In this document: positions 47,473 through 58,412 of the stretch, in pieces
How positions within the stretch are numbered: position 1 is the stretch's first letter
Layout of the letters: every line of letters begins with the position of its first letter
Assembly: GCF_907165205.1 (NCBI RefSeq)
Contig: NC_058190.1
Coordinates: 32,701,345 to 32,765,344, forward strand
Reading direction: 5' to 3'
Length of the DNA: 64,000 bases
Source: Coccinella septempunctata
Lineage: Eukaryota; Arthropoda; Insecta; Coleoptera; Coccinellidae
Program-made: the position numbers and the translations under genes
Notes under the pieces: generated by a model
Told to the model about the DNA's origin: nothing
The model's input: the letters and a program-made list of their open reading frames with translations, nothing else
The model's database searches: none

Positions 47473-47904
47473 TATGAACTCATAGCTGATACCCGGAGGT
47501 ATGAGTATATAGTGAACCAGGAAAGCTGATTTTACCTTCATTCAGATCCAAATCCATCGAAAGAATTTTGCAGCGCGAAGAAATCAGAAAATTTCTTCTT
47601 ATCCATTCAAATTCACGAAAATTTTCAACAATTCTTGGTGTATTCAACCCTTGATCTCGAAAATTAAAGAGGTTTAACCATTGTTATTCTATGAAGTTTT
47701 GGGTGTGATCAGTATACTGTTAGAATTAATCAGAAAAGTCTGAGATAGAATCTATCAATGCAATCTGTTTTTCATCGAGTAATAATAAATAATAGAATGG
47801 AGTGGAAAAAATCTAGATTCAGCGACATCTTCAATACATTTGTCTAAAATTTGAAAATATACAAATTGTAGCAATATCTTCACTTCCAGCAGCCATCTAC
47901 GGGA

Positions 47905-48800
47905 ATAGAAAACTACTTATTTTGAAGCATCTTGCCATATATCGAGCCATCATCAATTACCTGTATTTAAAAGGGTTAAGGGGTAAACAGATTTACGAAG
48001 ATATGCTTAATACCCTTGGTGATCAATGTCCATCGTATGCGACCGTGAAAAATTGGACTGCAAGCTTCAAAAGAGGTAAATTTTCCATTGAAGATGATGA
48101 CCGATCGGGAAGGCCAGTTTCTGTGTCAGTCCTCGAAAATATCGATGAGGTTCATGACATCAGACCGTCGAATTGGGCTAAAATGGATATTTGAAGCACT
48201 GAATATTTCATACCAGCGCGTTCATCACGTCAATTTGGACATGAGAAAAATTGCTGCAAAGTGGATCCCCAAATGTTTGAATGTTGACCAAAAGCGTGCA
48301 AGAGTAAAAGCATCGCGTTCGATCTGTGCTCGATTTGAAAACGATGTAGACTTCTTAAACCGAAATGTTACTATGGATGAGACACGAGTACATTTCTACG
48401 ATCCAGAAACTCTGGTTCTCCAAGACCTAAGAAGTTTCGTGTCCAAAAATCTTGTTTCATGATTGAGTTTTTGGATAAGGGGAGGTCAATAACCGGATAT
48501 TACTATTCGACATTACTGACCACTCTACGGGAAAAAATTAAAGAGAAAAGACGCGGAAAGCTATCCAAAGGTGTTTTGTTTTTGCAGGACAACGCCCCTG
48601 CACACAAATCTCATGTTGCAAAAAATTCTTGATTCAGGTTTTGAATTACTAGATTTTCTTCCAACGAGGAGGTAATAAAAGATGTAGAAGTCTGGTTTGC
48701 AGTGCAAGAAGAAGAAAATTTTTTTTTAAAGGTCTAGAAACGTTGCAGGTTCGCTGTAATAGATGTATCCAATTAAGAGGAGAATATGTTGAGTAATAAA
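47905..48800 (+). pseudogene. mariner transposase pseudogene with internal deletions
   Basis: The N-terminal part (47922-48165) reads YRAIINYLYLKGLRGKQIYE and SYATVKNWTASFKRGKFSIE then DDDRSGRPVSVS, the helix-turn-helix region and linker of a mariner transposase. A small deletion near 48160 shifts the frame. The next frame gives SDRRIGLKWIFEALNIS, RKIAAKWIPKCLNVDQKRAR and VTMDETRVHFYDPET, where D at 48376 is the first catalytic Asp. The third frame gives KKFRVQKS, YYYSTLLTTLREKIKEKRRG and LQDNAPAHKSHVA, where D at 48588 is the second. The block with the third Asp (usually SPDLAPSDYxLF) is deleted, and the frame ends FFLKGLETLQVRCNRCIQL. In total at least four internal deletions are evident relative to a full-length protein of about 345 residues. 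Terminal repeats are not clear. The apparent start is TTG, so the original ATG is lost. Confidence 0.9.
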
Positions 48801-51358
48801 ATATTTTGACATTGAAATTTTGTTTGGTTCTATAGTAGGCTATCCTCGTATGTATCTGTCTAAACGCCCAAATACACTAATTTACCACGAATGAAGCAAA
48901 CATTCAAGGACATGTGGACACCCTTTAGAATAGAAACATTTCATGAATAACCTACGAGCCGTACAATTTGGAATTCAGGAAACGTTCTCTTTTTATTATA
49001 TATAATTAAATTATAATCATATTATGCAATACTTTGTGACGTATAATTTCGATGTACATTTCCCCCCGATGTTACCCTTCCCTGTTGCACTACACCCCTC
49101 TCTTTTTCAATCGTCATTCATCACCCCACTCTTTCAAGGGGCACGAATAATTTCATCTAATGTGCTGGGAATTGTTTGTATTCCAAAATATCGCCATGGC
49201 TACCGTGTAAACAATCAATTGTGACCACGTACATTTCCGATATAATGGTGCTCACCAGGCACTATTTTCTCGCCAATAAGTTGGTGGTATTGTGGTGACC
49301 AGTGGTCAGTTCTCTTCTAGATGTCAAATAGTGAAGGTGCTCCTACGAGTTCTTCCCACAGAAGGTAGGGTCTTTGAGCATGGTGTATGTAAAAGTGAGC
49401 GGCTGAGTTCAACAGGTTGAACTGAAGTGTGTATATGATCGGTTTTTTCTTTTTTTTTGTCGAAGCTCATTTGACTATGATAGGAATGTTCTGACTCCTT
49501 CTTTCGTTTTGTGGGGATCCAAATGACTTCGTTTCTGCTTCACAGATCTAGTCGTGTGTTGTCTGCTTGTTGTTCTGATGTCTTTTCTTTTCAAAAGGGT
49601 TTGAGACGTAGTATCATAATCCAGTCGAAGGAACAGCTATCTGGAGGAAGAATAGATGGAACAGATAGTAAATTGAAACACAAGTTTTGCAAACGATTCT
49701 GCAGACGTGCTAAGACATGGTCCACATGTCGAGAGTGGTTTTCGAACGTGTATTTCACCGTACTTTTCACATGACTGCTAACAGAAAGCAAGCAAATCGA
49801 GGTCTTCAAAAGTATTACATACACGTGTTTCGCAATCACCGCTTCTTCAGGTGGGCGAAGGTGAAACAGCATCATCTTGGCCCATCTTAGGATGCTATTG
49901 TGAACGCAAAACACGTGTAATTGTACCCCATTTTAGAGAAAATAATGTAATTGAATGTCTTCGGTTCAATTATGGATTTTCATCAAATTTCGGCTACATC
50001 AATTCAACATTCTCTTCCAATTTTGTTGATGCCAACGATTTGGCATGTCCTGCTTCCCTGGTTCTGATATTTCAAAGTAAACCTGGCTGTCTTCAGATTT
50101 AGAGCGCCAAGAGAAGTGTACTTCAGGACAATGTTTCCAAGATTCCCTAAACCTTTTCAACCCGTTAGTTCCAAGGACAAGAGTTATCATTTTGTCCAGA
50201 TGACGGTACTTTCCAAATTCTCCGAAATTTTTCGGAAATGGTCCCAAACTATTGTGTTTTTCTGATTGATGAAGAGTTCGTGGTGAAATTCAGTTCTGTC
50301 CTTAAATACTTCAGGAAGATAAGCCAGGACCTCAAAATTCTCGGAGTGGGTTCAAGTTAAATTGATTTCCTCAATATTTAAGAAAATAGTGAGCCCATAG
50401 GATACTTCGGTCGAAGTTGCCAACCCAAAAATAACGATAATTTTCTACCATTTTAGAATATTTATGTACCAAGGACCAAAAACTGTTTATTAGCCTGCAA
50501 ATTGATAGCCTAGGCGTAACCGAGGCTAGCATGCAGGTGAGACAATATAGACAGTTTTTACCTAGAAGCATTTTACTTTTTATCGTCGACCTCACATACT
50601 TTTATGAAAGTGAGTACTCACTTGTGAGCTATAAATCCAACCTGGCTGTAGTTGCCAATTCGCTCAACTTTGGAGGAGTGTTACCTACTTATATCCATAT
50701 CGCTATAACTATCCATTCTTGATTATAATGATTCCTAATATGCCAACCACGTTCAATTCATTCGTAAAATGTAGCAGATTTCGTAAAGAATTACTTTGAA
50801 CAATGCAAATGTCATCGCCCCTCTCTAACTAAGCGAGGAACAGAGGTGACGAAGTGTTTAAGGACGAAAAGTGTTTAAGGACGAAAAGTGAATGAAGACG
50901 AAAAGTATTTTCCTTCAAAAATTGTCTACTTTTCGTTCGAAATTGGTGCGTAAAATGTCATTTTTTGTTAAGGTGGACGACGAAAGAAATTTCATGATGA
51001 TTTTATCATGTTATGTGTTGCATTTCTCATAAAAACTAGGTTTTTTTGGTTCAAATATCAACATTTGTGGTTATTCTGTTGGTTGAAGTTTTTAAGATTT
51101 ATTAGTCCTCCTCGAGAGGTAAGTTGACTTTCAGTTTTTCGACTTTGCCAAACTTGATTGAGATTTCAAGGGGTTGGAATATTGTAACACATCGTAGAGG
51201 ATACCTTCAGGATTAAATAACTTCAATCAGCATATTATATTTGGTTTTTAATCTACTGAATGCTTTATCCTTAATTTTATACTCTTCATAGAAAATAAGG
51301 GACCCTTCACACCTGAAAAATGAAGAACACACATTGAAATAGGGTTATTTTTTAAGTA
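48801..51358. other. non-coding stretch with a 17-bp tandem repeat
   Basis: No gene was recognised. The antisense pair of ORFs at 49511-49774 (+) and 49591-49914 (-) overlaps and lacks motifs. The minus strand at 49827-49850 carries CTGAAGA, AGCGGTGATTGC, GAAAC, a hammerhead-core-like order discussed in findings. A short tandem array is listed at 50849-50913. Confidence 0.4.
50849..50913. repeat. 17-bp tandem repeat, about 4 units
   Basis: The units ACGAAGTGTTTAAGG, ACGAAAAGTGTTTAAGG, ACGAAAAGTGAATGAAG and ACGAAAAGTATTTTCC follow head to tail. They are degenerate and non-coding. Confidence 0.75.
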
Positions 51359-51360
51359 TA

Positions 51361-52124
51361 CAGAGTGTTTCATGAGTTGTTGGCCATAGCCTAATGGAGA
51401 ACGCAGGTCATCCAGGCCGTTCAGATTAGTTGCTTGTTTTGTATCCTAAGGCTATTAGTTTCGGAGATACGGGGTGATTCATGAACATTGGCCTAAATTT
51501 GAGTCAGATATAACTCAGGAATGCAATTAAGGTCCGATTTCGATCAAATTTTATGGGATTGTTCACTTCAGAAGGTCCTTCTAGACTCTAGACGGATCAT
51601 GAAATATCAATATTTTCAGGACAGTACCTACTGATTTTTCTTTCAAGCCCCAAAATCCATATTTTTTACATCCCTCACACAAATTTCTTTATGCCATGAT
51701 AAACTACCTAATTAATTCTAAGGAATTCAATTTTCACTTTGCATGGCACACTTGTTACAAGAGAATAGAAACCGGATGAATTCATCTTTTATGTAATTTT
51801 TTCTAAATGTAGTCTCCTTTTTATTCCGTTGGTGATTTAATTTATTGTCTTCTGCCGAGATTTTGAATTACTTCAAATTCTGTTCAACTGTTTTTCATTT
51901 CAAACCCTCAGTTCTCAGTGAGTATGCGTGAAAAGGTGTTTTAAAGTTGCATAATCAAGCTATGAATTCTTTTGGAATTACATTTTGAATTTAGATTCAA
52001 ATGAATTTCGATCGAAATCAGACCTTGTATTACAGAACCACCCCGTATATCCGAAACTTTTCTGAAAGGCCTGGATGACCTGCATTCACCATCAGGCTAT
52101 GACAAGAGACTCATGAATCACCTG
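51361..52124 (+). mobile_element. family B TA element, 764-bp copy
   Basis: It starts CAGAGTGTTTCATGAGTTGT after TA and ends near ATGAATCACCTG. Left landmarks are GGCCATAGCCTAATGG, GCAGGTCATCCAGG and CTAAGGCTATTAGTTTCGGA; the right end shows them inverted (TATCCGAAAC, CCTGGATGACCTGC). The terminal inverted repeats are about 120-150 bp. The right end has lost one C of CACCCTG, and no intact TA is left there. The interior shares CATGGCACACTTGT and flanking sequence with the copy at 61011-62030, but has a single central segment instead of an inverted duplication. Confidence 0.75.
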
Positions 52125-54313
52125 TCAAGATATTATCTTTTGATATTGTTCAAAATTAGAGAAGAAGAACTTCAATACGTCACCTTATTCAAGAAAATAA
52201 GAATATCTCAAAATAAAATAGCGATTCCACCACAAAATTTGAAATATAAAAATCCAGTAGCAAATTGAAGAAATGTCATTTTAAATTCTTTATTGAAATC
52301 AACAAGTTAGATTTTCCATCAAAAATGTATGTATGGTGTTTATTAACAAGAAGAAGGATTTTTGGATGATATTATAAAAAAAATTTGCTCATTTGATTAT
52401 ATATCAATGAACCCTAGATAAAACAAAATGAAAATTTTTAGATATTAGACAATTTTTAATGTAAAATTATATTTAGCATTAAAATTATTCAAAATCGGTA
52501 TCAAGAAAAGTAACTCACCAAAAATTAACATGGATCACATGATCCCGATGATTTATTAATAAGATAAAAATAAACATGATCAAGTATCATTGAAACATTT
52601 GGAAATTGACGATTGTTTGAAGAAGGCTTTGAGAAGGGAGTTTTTGAGAAACAATTGGGTATAGATAGCATCGTTTCGAGAATCAGATTGAAAAGATAAT
52701 AGTATCCTGAAATAAAAGGATTGTTGAATAAATAATATTGAAATAAAAAAATAGCAACTTACCAAAATTACGTAAAGATATTAAGAAGACATCATTCAAG
52801 TTTGATAGCATTCAAGAAAATAATCCCTATGGTTTTTCAAGAACAACGAATTTAAAATCACCAATATTGAAGGAGAATAAACACGGATTATCTTTTAAAT
52901 TGGATATTTATATAAAAAATTTGGAAGTCAAAGAGCGAAGTCATAGATTGAAGAATAAACCTTCATAGACGAATATAGAATCACGGATTCATAGACATTG
53001 TGGAATTTCGGAGACTGTGAGTTAAAAAAAAAATTTGTTCAATGTGTAAAGGACTAGATTTCATTAGTATAGATTGGTAGTTTGTTCATTTATAATTCTA
53101 TAGGATATAAGGTTTGTAATTCTATAAATTAGATAAATTTGAATTATATTTCAAATTCTTATTTTTTTTACTGAACCCTCTCGGGCAAATTAAATTAATT
53201 CAAATTTTTGTTTATTGTTAGTGTTAGTTTTCTAAATCAAATAAAATTTTGCAATATTCAACACTTGAGCCACAACACACCCTGAAGGTCAAGATGAGCT
53301 CAACCCCAAATTTTTATACGAATCGATGCATGTTCTGGGGTTTTTTAATATTTCACCGTCGTTTACCAGATTATATCCATGAATTTGCATCCGCTACCTG
53401 TCTCAGTTTTCACCTCTTTCCAAATTGGAAGAAATTCGTGCTAATGCACGAATTTCAACAGACGAAACTCCATTACCATGACTTGTCACGAAACCTTGCA
53501 ACTGAACCAAACGCACTCAACCCTGAATGTATCGAACCTCCACTTGTATCCCTCGCGAATTGATTTATTGTCCCGGCCTCTTTCGCGCCATTCATCAAAA
53601 GGTGCCAAAGCATCGTTGTACCATAACCCACCACCCACTTCCTTCTTCATTGTTCCAGGCCGTCTATCTGCTTTTCCACTTTTATTACCGAGCCCGCCTC
53701 TGTTCCATTATCGTTTGATTAAAAAGGGACGGTTTGGAGGAAACGTTTGTACTGGAAAAATATCGCCTTTTTCGCTTGTTAACCAGCATCAAAATTCATA
53801 ATTACGGCAAATAAAATCCTGGTTCGTTTGTTCCATCGCCCCCCTTGCTCGCTACGTTCCATGTATTCAATTTGTACAATGAACGGGTTGCTGATTGGAG
53901 GTAGCCGGTGGTGTTGCGTGGCCTTGGCAGGGGGCAACTAGGAGGCCCCCATTGTTTACCTCATCAGTGTTTCCGATATAATGAAGTGATTCTATTTAGG
54001 GACAGTGTGTGTTGTACAGGAATGCGCCAGTTTGCTAGTCGTTGTGGATGGTTACATTGTACACAGTTCAAGCAGTTTATTTTCGCGATATAATGAGGTG
54101 ATGTTCCTTTATTCGATGGAAAGATTCAGTCACATGATATCATTATATACAGGTGTTTATAAAGGATCGTAAAATCGCAGTGGCTGTCAATTTCGAATTT
54201 CTATGACATTAAGTTCAAAAAAACCCCTCAGTAAGGAGTATCACAGAATGATACAATGCTAACTGCGATGGAACAATTCAATTTATTGAATCCCCATAGA
54301 ATTATTTGGTATA
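52125..54313. other. non-coding stretch, nothing recognised
   Basis: 52125-53220 is very AT-rich. From about 53250 to 54110 the sequence is GC-richer, with three overlapping frames of 63-107 codons on the plus strand. None shows a domain, and the overlap in different frames argues against coding. A CAGGTGTTTATAAAGG end lies after TA at about 54150 with no identified partner. Confidence 0.35.
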
Positions 54314-55055
54314 CAAGGTGCCTGTAAGCAAATGCGAAGGACTTAGGGAGATGATTTCTCGATGAAAATAAGCAGGGGTAGTTCCTATAAATTTTTTTCG
54401 AAATCGACCTCCCTTCCAAGATACAGCCTTTGGAAGGCAATGACGAGTTGACAGTTTTTAATTTTTTTTACGGGTTCTAAAAAACACTGAGCCCTACACT
54501 ATACATAATATGAAACACTAAGTAGTAAGTAGATGTTACTCGCACAATTTTTTAGGATCTCATAACTTTATTATTAGGGGTTGAAAATAACAACATGTAT
54601 TTTAGCGGGAGGTAGTCATTCTATGGAAGACGATGAATTGGAATGAACAGTAATCAGAAATGCTTGTGAATTTTTATTCATTCCGAGAAAAGTATTGACT
54701 GTATCCAAATTTTGCAAAAGACTTTTTTCTCCAGAATTGAATGGAAAACCATAAGAGAATTTTATTTTTCGAAAATCTATCCCACGTAAACAATTTTTGA
54801 AGGAAAATCATAAGGATCTAGAAAAATTGTGTGAGTAATATCTACTTAGTGCTTCATATTATGTATAGTGTTATGACTCAGTGTTTTTTAAATCCCGTAA
54901 AAAAAAATTAAGAACTTTCAACTCGTCATCTCATTCCAAAGGCTGTATCTTGGACGGGAGGTCGATTTCGAAAAAAATTTATAGGAACTACCCCTACTTA
55001 TTTTCATCGAGGTATCATCTCCCATAGTCCTTCGCATTTGTTTACAGATACCCTG
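54314..55055. mobile_element. 742-bp foldback element with CAAGGTG/CAGGGTA ends
   Basis: The left end CAAGGTGCCTGTAAGCAAAT and the complement of the right end, CAGGGTATCTGTAAACAAAT, agree and continue inward for about 215 bp. Shared landmarks include GCGAAGGACT, TAGTTCCTATAAATTTTTTT, ATCGACCTCCC and CTATACATAATATGAA. The centre (about 54530-54835) is not inverted and has no recognisable gene. The end sequence places it with the CAGGGTG elements. Confidence 0.8.
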
Positions 55056-55223
55056 CATAGACGGAGAATTTGTGAACATTTTTCAATAGAGGATCTTTTA
55101 ACGTCACATCCTTCTTAAACTGAAGTTTTGTTCAGTCAAGTACTCTTTCCAAGGCAATTGCATTTCCATAATGATGAAATAATAATAATGAAATCTATGC
55201 TTCTTGGTTATTTATTAAATATA

Positions 55224-55232
55224 TGATTAAGT
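55224..55232. repeat. 9-bp target-site duplication of the full-length LINE, left copy
   Basis: TGATTAAGT here is repeated exactly at 58323-58331 on the other side of the LINE. This confirms both element ends. Confidence 0.85.
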
Positions 55233-55252
55233 ATATATATATATATGCCGGT

Positions 55253-58165
55253 TCAGAACGTCTTCCGACGTTGTCCGACGCCCTGCCTCCATCTTCTTCT
55301 ATCTTCCCAGTCCAGTTCTTGCAAGTTTCTTGTGCTCATAGCTTTAACGACGCCCTGTTTCCAACTGGTCTTTGGTCTTCCTCTCTTCCTACGTTCTGCG
55401 GGCTGCCAGTTCATTACTTGCTTTGGGAGTCTCGTTTCTGACATACGTTGTATGTGGCCGTACCATATCAGCTGTCTTTTCTCGATGTCATCCATTAGGG
55501 TTCCTTCAATACCCATCATTTCTTTAACGGTCTCATTTCTGATTCTTTCCCTCCTTGATATCCTGAGCGATCTTCTCATTGCGTCCATTTCAACTGCTTC
55601 CAATTTTCTCTTATATTTTTCAGTTAGTCTCCAATTCTCTGACCCATACAATAGACTGCTTTTCACTAAGGTTTCATAAATGTTGAACTTTCTTCTTTTA
55701 GTTATATTTTTATTCCATAATATGCCGTTGAGACAGGATATTGCCTTTTTTGCTGTGGTTATTCTTCTCTCTATTTCATGATTGTCCGTTCCGGTCGAGT
55801 CAAAAATAACTCCCAGATAGTTGTAGTTCTGGCAGTGTGTTATTATTTTTCCATCATTCATCGTGAGATCACTTGCTTCTCCGCCGACACACAGATACTT
55901 GGTTTTTTGAATGTTGACCTTCAAACCCCAAATCTCGTACTCTTCAATTAGTTTGCGTACCATATATTCCATATCTTCCTTATCATTGGATATTATTGCC
56001 TGATCATCGGCAAACTGCAGGGTATAGAGGGTTGTGTTGTTAAGTTCTATTCCCATGCCATGAACTTTTCTTTTCCATTGTTTCAAGGCCGCTGCCACAT
56101 ATACTTTGAACAATGTCTGTGATATACAACAACCCTGCCTCAAACCTTTAGTGACAGTGAATTCATCAGTAACATATCTTCCTATTTTTATGCACGATTT
56201 TATACCATTGTATAGATTCTGTAGAGCTGTAATCAGAGTGTGGTTGATGTTTGTGCTTTTCAGTACTTCCCAAAGTTTTTCTGTTGGAATTGTATCGTAG
56301 GCTTGGTGTAAATCTACGAATGTAATGTGTACTTCTCTGTTAGTTCCTGTTTTCTTCTCAATAATCTGCTTGAGGCAGAATATATTATCATTACATGTTC
56401 TTCCTGCACGAAATCCACTTTGCTCTTCTTCCTCCTCATCCTTAAATTCTTCCTCTATTAGATCTCGTAATACTTTTCCGTACAGTCTACTGAATGTGCT
56501 AGTTACTGATAGTCCTCTGTAGTTTTCGCATCGTTTTCTATCACCTTTCTTATATATGGATGTTATATAGGCCGATTTCCATTGCTCAGGTACAGGATGT
56601 CCATTAATGCATAAGTTGAATATATATGTTATCATTCTGAATAACTTCTCTGTTCCATTCTTAAGGAGTTCAGTGTATATGCCTTCAGGTCCACAAGCTC
56701 TCCCATTTTTCAAACCTTTGATGGCCTTTTTGACCATATCCTCCGTGATTTCAATCGTTTCACCCTGTATAGATATTTCTTCAGGGGTTGATCTGCTCAA
56801 ATATTCCTGTCTGTCCTCGGTCAGCAACCTTTTATAGTGATTTACCCAAGCTTCAGTCTTTATTACCTGCAGAGGGGCTTTTTCTTTATGTGATGTTCGA
56901 ACCGACTTTAAAAATCTCCAAGCTTCCGCATTTTTCCGTCCTCCAATGTAAGCATTGACATCATTACATTTTTTATCCCAAAGCTGATTTTTTTCTTTTT
57001 GTATTAATTTTCTTGCCTCACGTTTTATTATCCTGTACTGTTCGAGATCATTAGGGTTTTTTGTTGTTAACCATTTCAGATATAAGTCTTTCTTTAGTTT
57101 TACTAAATCGGCAATTTTTTCATTCCACCATAACTTATTGCTTTCATATTGTTTTCTTGTTCCTAGCGATTCTTGAGCAGCTTCGTGTATACTTGAAATG
57201 ATATTATCATAGGTTTCGCGGAATGTTCGTTCTTGAATGTCTGTTACTAGCTTACTATTTAGTCGTTGTTGGTATAATAACACTGTGCTGTCGTGCATAA
57301 AGCTATCGAGATTATATTCGGTATGTGACAGTTTATGTAAGCCAATAAATTCATCATCTCTACTCCTTACCTGACGCCTTGCTGGAAAAAATACTTTGGC
57401 CCGTACTAAAAAATGATCTGATCCGCCACCAAAAGCTCCCCTTAGTACTCTGACGTCATTCATCTGTATGTTTGAATTTTGTTTGATGATAAAGTAATCG
57501 ATTATCGACTTAAGATTACGTGTAGGTTGTTCCCAGGTGTACCGATGTATATGTTTATGTTGAAAAAAGCCGTTGGTAATTTTCATGTTGTTAGTTTCAC
57601 ATAATTGTATGAGTCTATGTCCATTATCGTTCATTTGATCTTCTCCGAATGGGCCTACAATATCACTGTTGAATACTCGTCCTGTTCGGCTGTTGAAATC
57701 ACCCATCATAATAATTTCTCTTGAATTCCCAATTTTGTTGATAACTTCATTGAGGATCTCGAAAAATGAATCCTTGTTAGCGATAGATTCATCATCGGAA
57801 GGAGCGTATACCGCAATCAGGGTAAGATCGTGTTGATGAATCCTGATGTTTACCGTCAATATATTCTCATTGATCATTTCGTAGTTGGTTACTTTGTTCT
57901 TAAGTGTTGCCTTTAATAGAACGGATACTCCTCTCTTGGCTCGTTCTTCTTTCGGTACACCGCTGTAAATATGAAGGTATTTACCAATTCGTTCTGTACC
58001 ACTGCCTTTTTTCTTTGTCTCAGTGAGAGTAACCACATCTATTCCAAGTTTTTCCACTTCTGATACAACCATGTCGATTTTGTGTTTTACTCCCTGTACG
58101 TTCCATGTTCCCATATTCATTATCCTTTTTTTCTGCTTTTGTCGTTTACCAGTGAATCCGTCCAT
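55253..58165 (-). CDS. endonuclease-reverse transcriptase of an RTE-like LINE
   Basis: A 970-residue protein that would nick target DNA and copy its own RNA at the nick. The N-terminal APE-type endonuclease (about 16-255) shows W21-N22 in GTWNVQG, E49 in LTETK, Y120-P122 in VYAPSDD, the metal/phosphate motif GDFN (155-158), D223 in IIDYF and the C-terminal SDH (249-251). A basic linker (about 260-480) follows. The reverse transcriptase (about 500-780) shows the fingers block ITSIYKKGDRKRCENYRGLS, SGFRAGRTCNDN, the first catalytic Asp D618 in FVDLHQAYDT, GLRQGCCISQTLF and the second catalytic pair D720-D721 in FADDQ. The C-terminal block from about 830 (LLYGSENW, WYGHIQRMSETRLPKQ, RGRPKTSW) is the thumb and a basic tail. 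No catalytic residue is missing and there is no frameshift. The ATG at 58165 is the first in the open frame, and WNVQG follows at normal distance. Expression would start from the 5' leader. Confidence 0.92.
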   Translation of the reverse strand: MDGFTGKRQKQKKRIMNMGTWNVQGVKHKIDMVVSEVEKLGIDVVTLTETKKKGSGTERIGKYLHIYSGVPKEERAKRGVSVLLKATLKNKVTNYEMINENILTVNIRIHQHDLTLIAVYAPSDDESIANKDSFFEILNEVINKIGNSREIIMMGDFNSRTGRVFNSDIVGPFGEDQMNDNGHRLIQLCETNNMKITNGFFQHKHIHRYTWEQPTRNLKSIIDYFIIKQNSNIQMNDVRVLRGAFGGGSDHFLVRAKVFFPARRQVRSRDDEFIGLHKLSHTEYNLDSFMHDSTVLLYQQRLNSKLVTDIQERTFRETYDNIISSIHEAAQESLGTRKQYESNKLWWNEKIADLVKLKKDLYLKWLTTKNPNDLEQYRIIKREARKLIQKEKNQLWDKKCNDVNAYIGGRKNAEAWRFLKSVRTSHKEKAPLQVIKTEAWVNHYKRLLTEDRQEYLSRSTPEEISIQGETIEITEDMVKKAIKGLKNGRACGPEGIYTELLKNGTEKLFRMITYIFNLCINGHPVPEQWKSAYITSIYKKGDRKRCENYRGLSVTSTFSRLYGKVLRDLIEEEFKDEEEEEQSGFRAGRTCNDNIFCLKQIIEKKTGTNREVHITFVDLHQAYDTIPTEKLWEVLKSTNINHTLITALQNLYNGIKSCIKIGRYVTDEFTVTKGLRQGCCISQTLFKVYVAAALKQWKRKVHGMGIELNNTTLYTLQFADDQAIISNDKEDMEYMVRKLIEEYEIWGLKVNIQKTKYLCVGGEASDLTMNDGKIITHCQNYNYLGVIFDSTGTDNHEIERRITTAKKAISCLNGILWNKNITKRRKFNIYETLVKSSLLYGSENWRLTEKYKRKLEAVEMDAMRRSLRISRRERIRNETVKEMMGIEGTLMDDIEKRQLIWYGHIQRMSETRLPKQVMNWQPAERRKRGRPKTSWKQGVVKAMSTRNLQELDWEDRRRWRQGVGQRRKTF

Positions 58166-58322
58166 GTTTCCGGGGCGATGTTTAGGCTTTTTAGCAAGTT
58201 GAGTTTTTCACATATAGCAGGGAGCTAGCCTGCTGCTACAACCCTCCTCCTTTATCCGGGCTTGGGACCGGCAACAGTACCATCGAGTTACTCAATCCAC
58301 CCGACGATACTGCAGGCGGAGT
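58166..58322 (-). promoter_or_regulatory. 5' leader, likely internal promoter, of the full-length LINE
   Basis: On the minus strand, 157 bases lie between the right target duplication and the ORF start. They are GC-rich relative to the flank, with GGTCCCAAGCCCGGATAAAG and GGAGGAGGGTTG. LINEs of this kind carry an internal promoter in the leader, so this segment is the probable start of transcription. No core promoter motif can be proven by eye. Confidence 0.5.
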
Positions 58323-58412
58323 TGATTAAGTCATTGGTTATTATTTTGTTCTGATCCTTCAACATTATTTGTCTGTTTTCAATCAGTTTTGGAGGTCACT
58401 AAAATGAAGTTA

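Larger units (their letters stand above)
55233..58322 (-). mobile_element. full-length RTE-like LINE (non-LTR retrotransposon)
   Basis: The element is 3.09 kb. It runs on the minus strand from 58322 (ACTCCGCCTGCAG) through a 157-base leader and a single 970-codon ORF to a stop at 55253. A 3' end of only about 20 bases follows, consisting of ACCGGC and a (TA)n run. The perfect 9-bp duplication TGATTAAGT at 55224-55232 and 58323-58331 flanks it. A single ORF with APE endonuclease plus RT, a minimal 3' UTR and a short tandem-repeat tail are hallmarks of the RTE group. The intact ORF, leader and duplication indicate a recent insertion that may be able to transpose. Confidence 0.9.

Noticed and set aside
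47880..48845. Terminal inverted repeats for the mariner copy
   Set aside because: CTACGGGAATAGAA on the left and the complement of the right side agree too weakly to call.
53249..53801. Three overlapping frames of up to 107 codons as a candidate gene
   Set aside because: They overlap in different frames, lack domains and splice signals, and sit in a modest rise in GC content.
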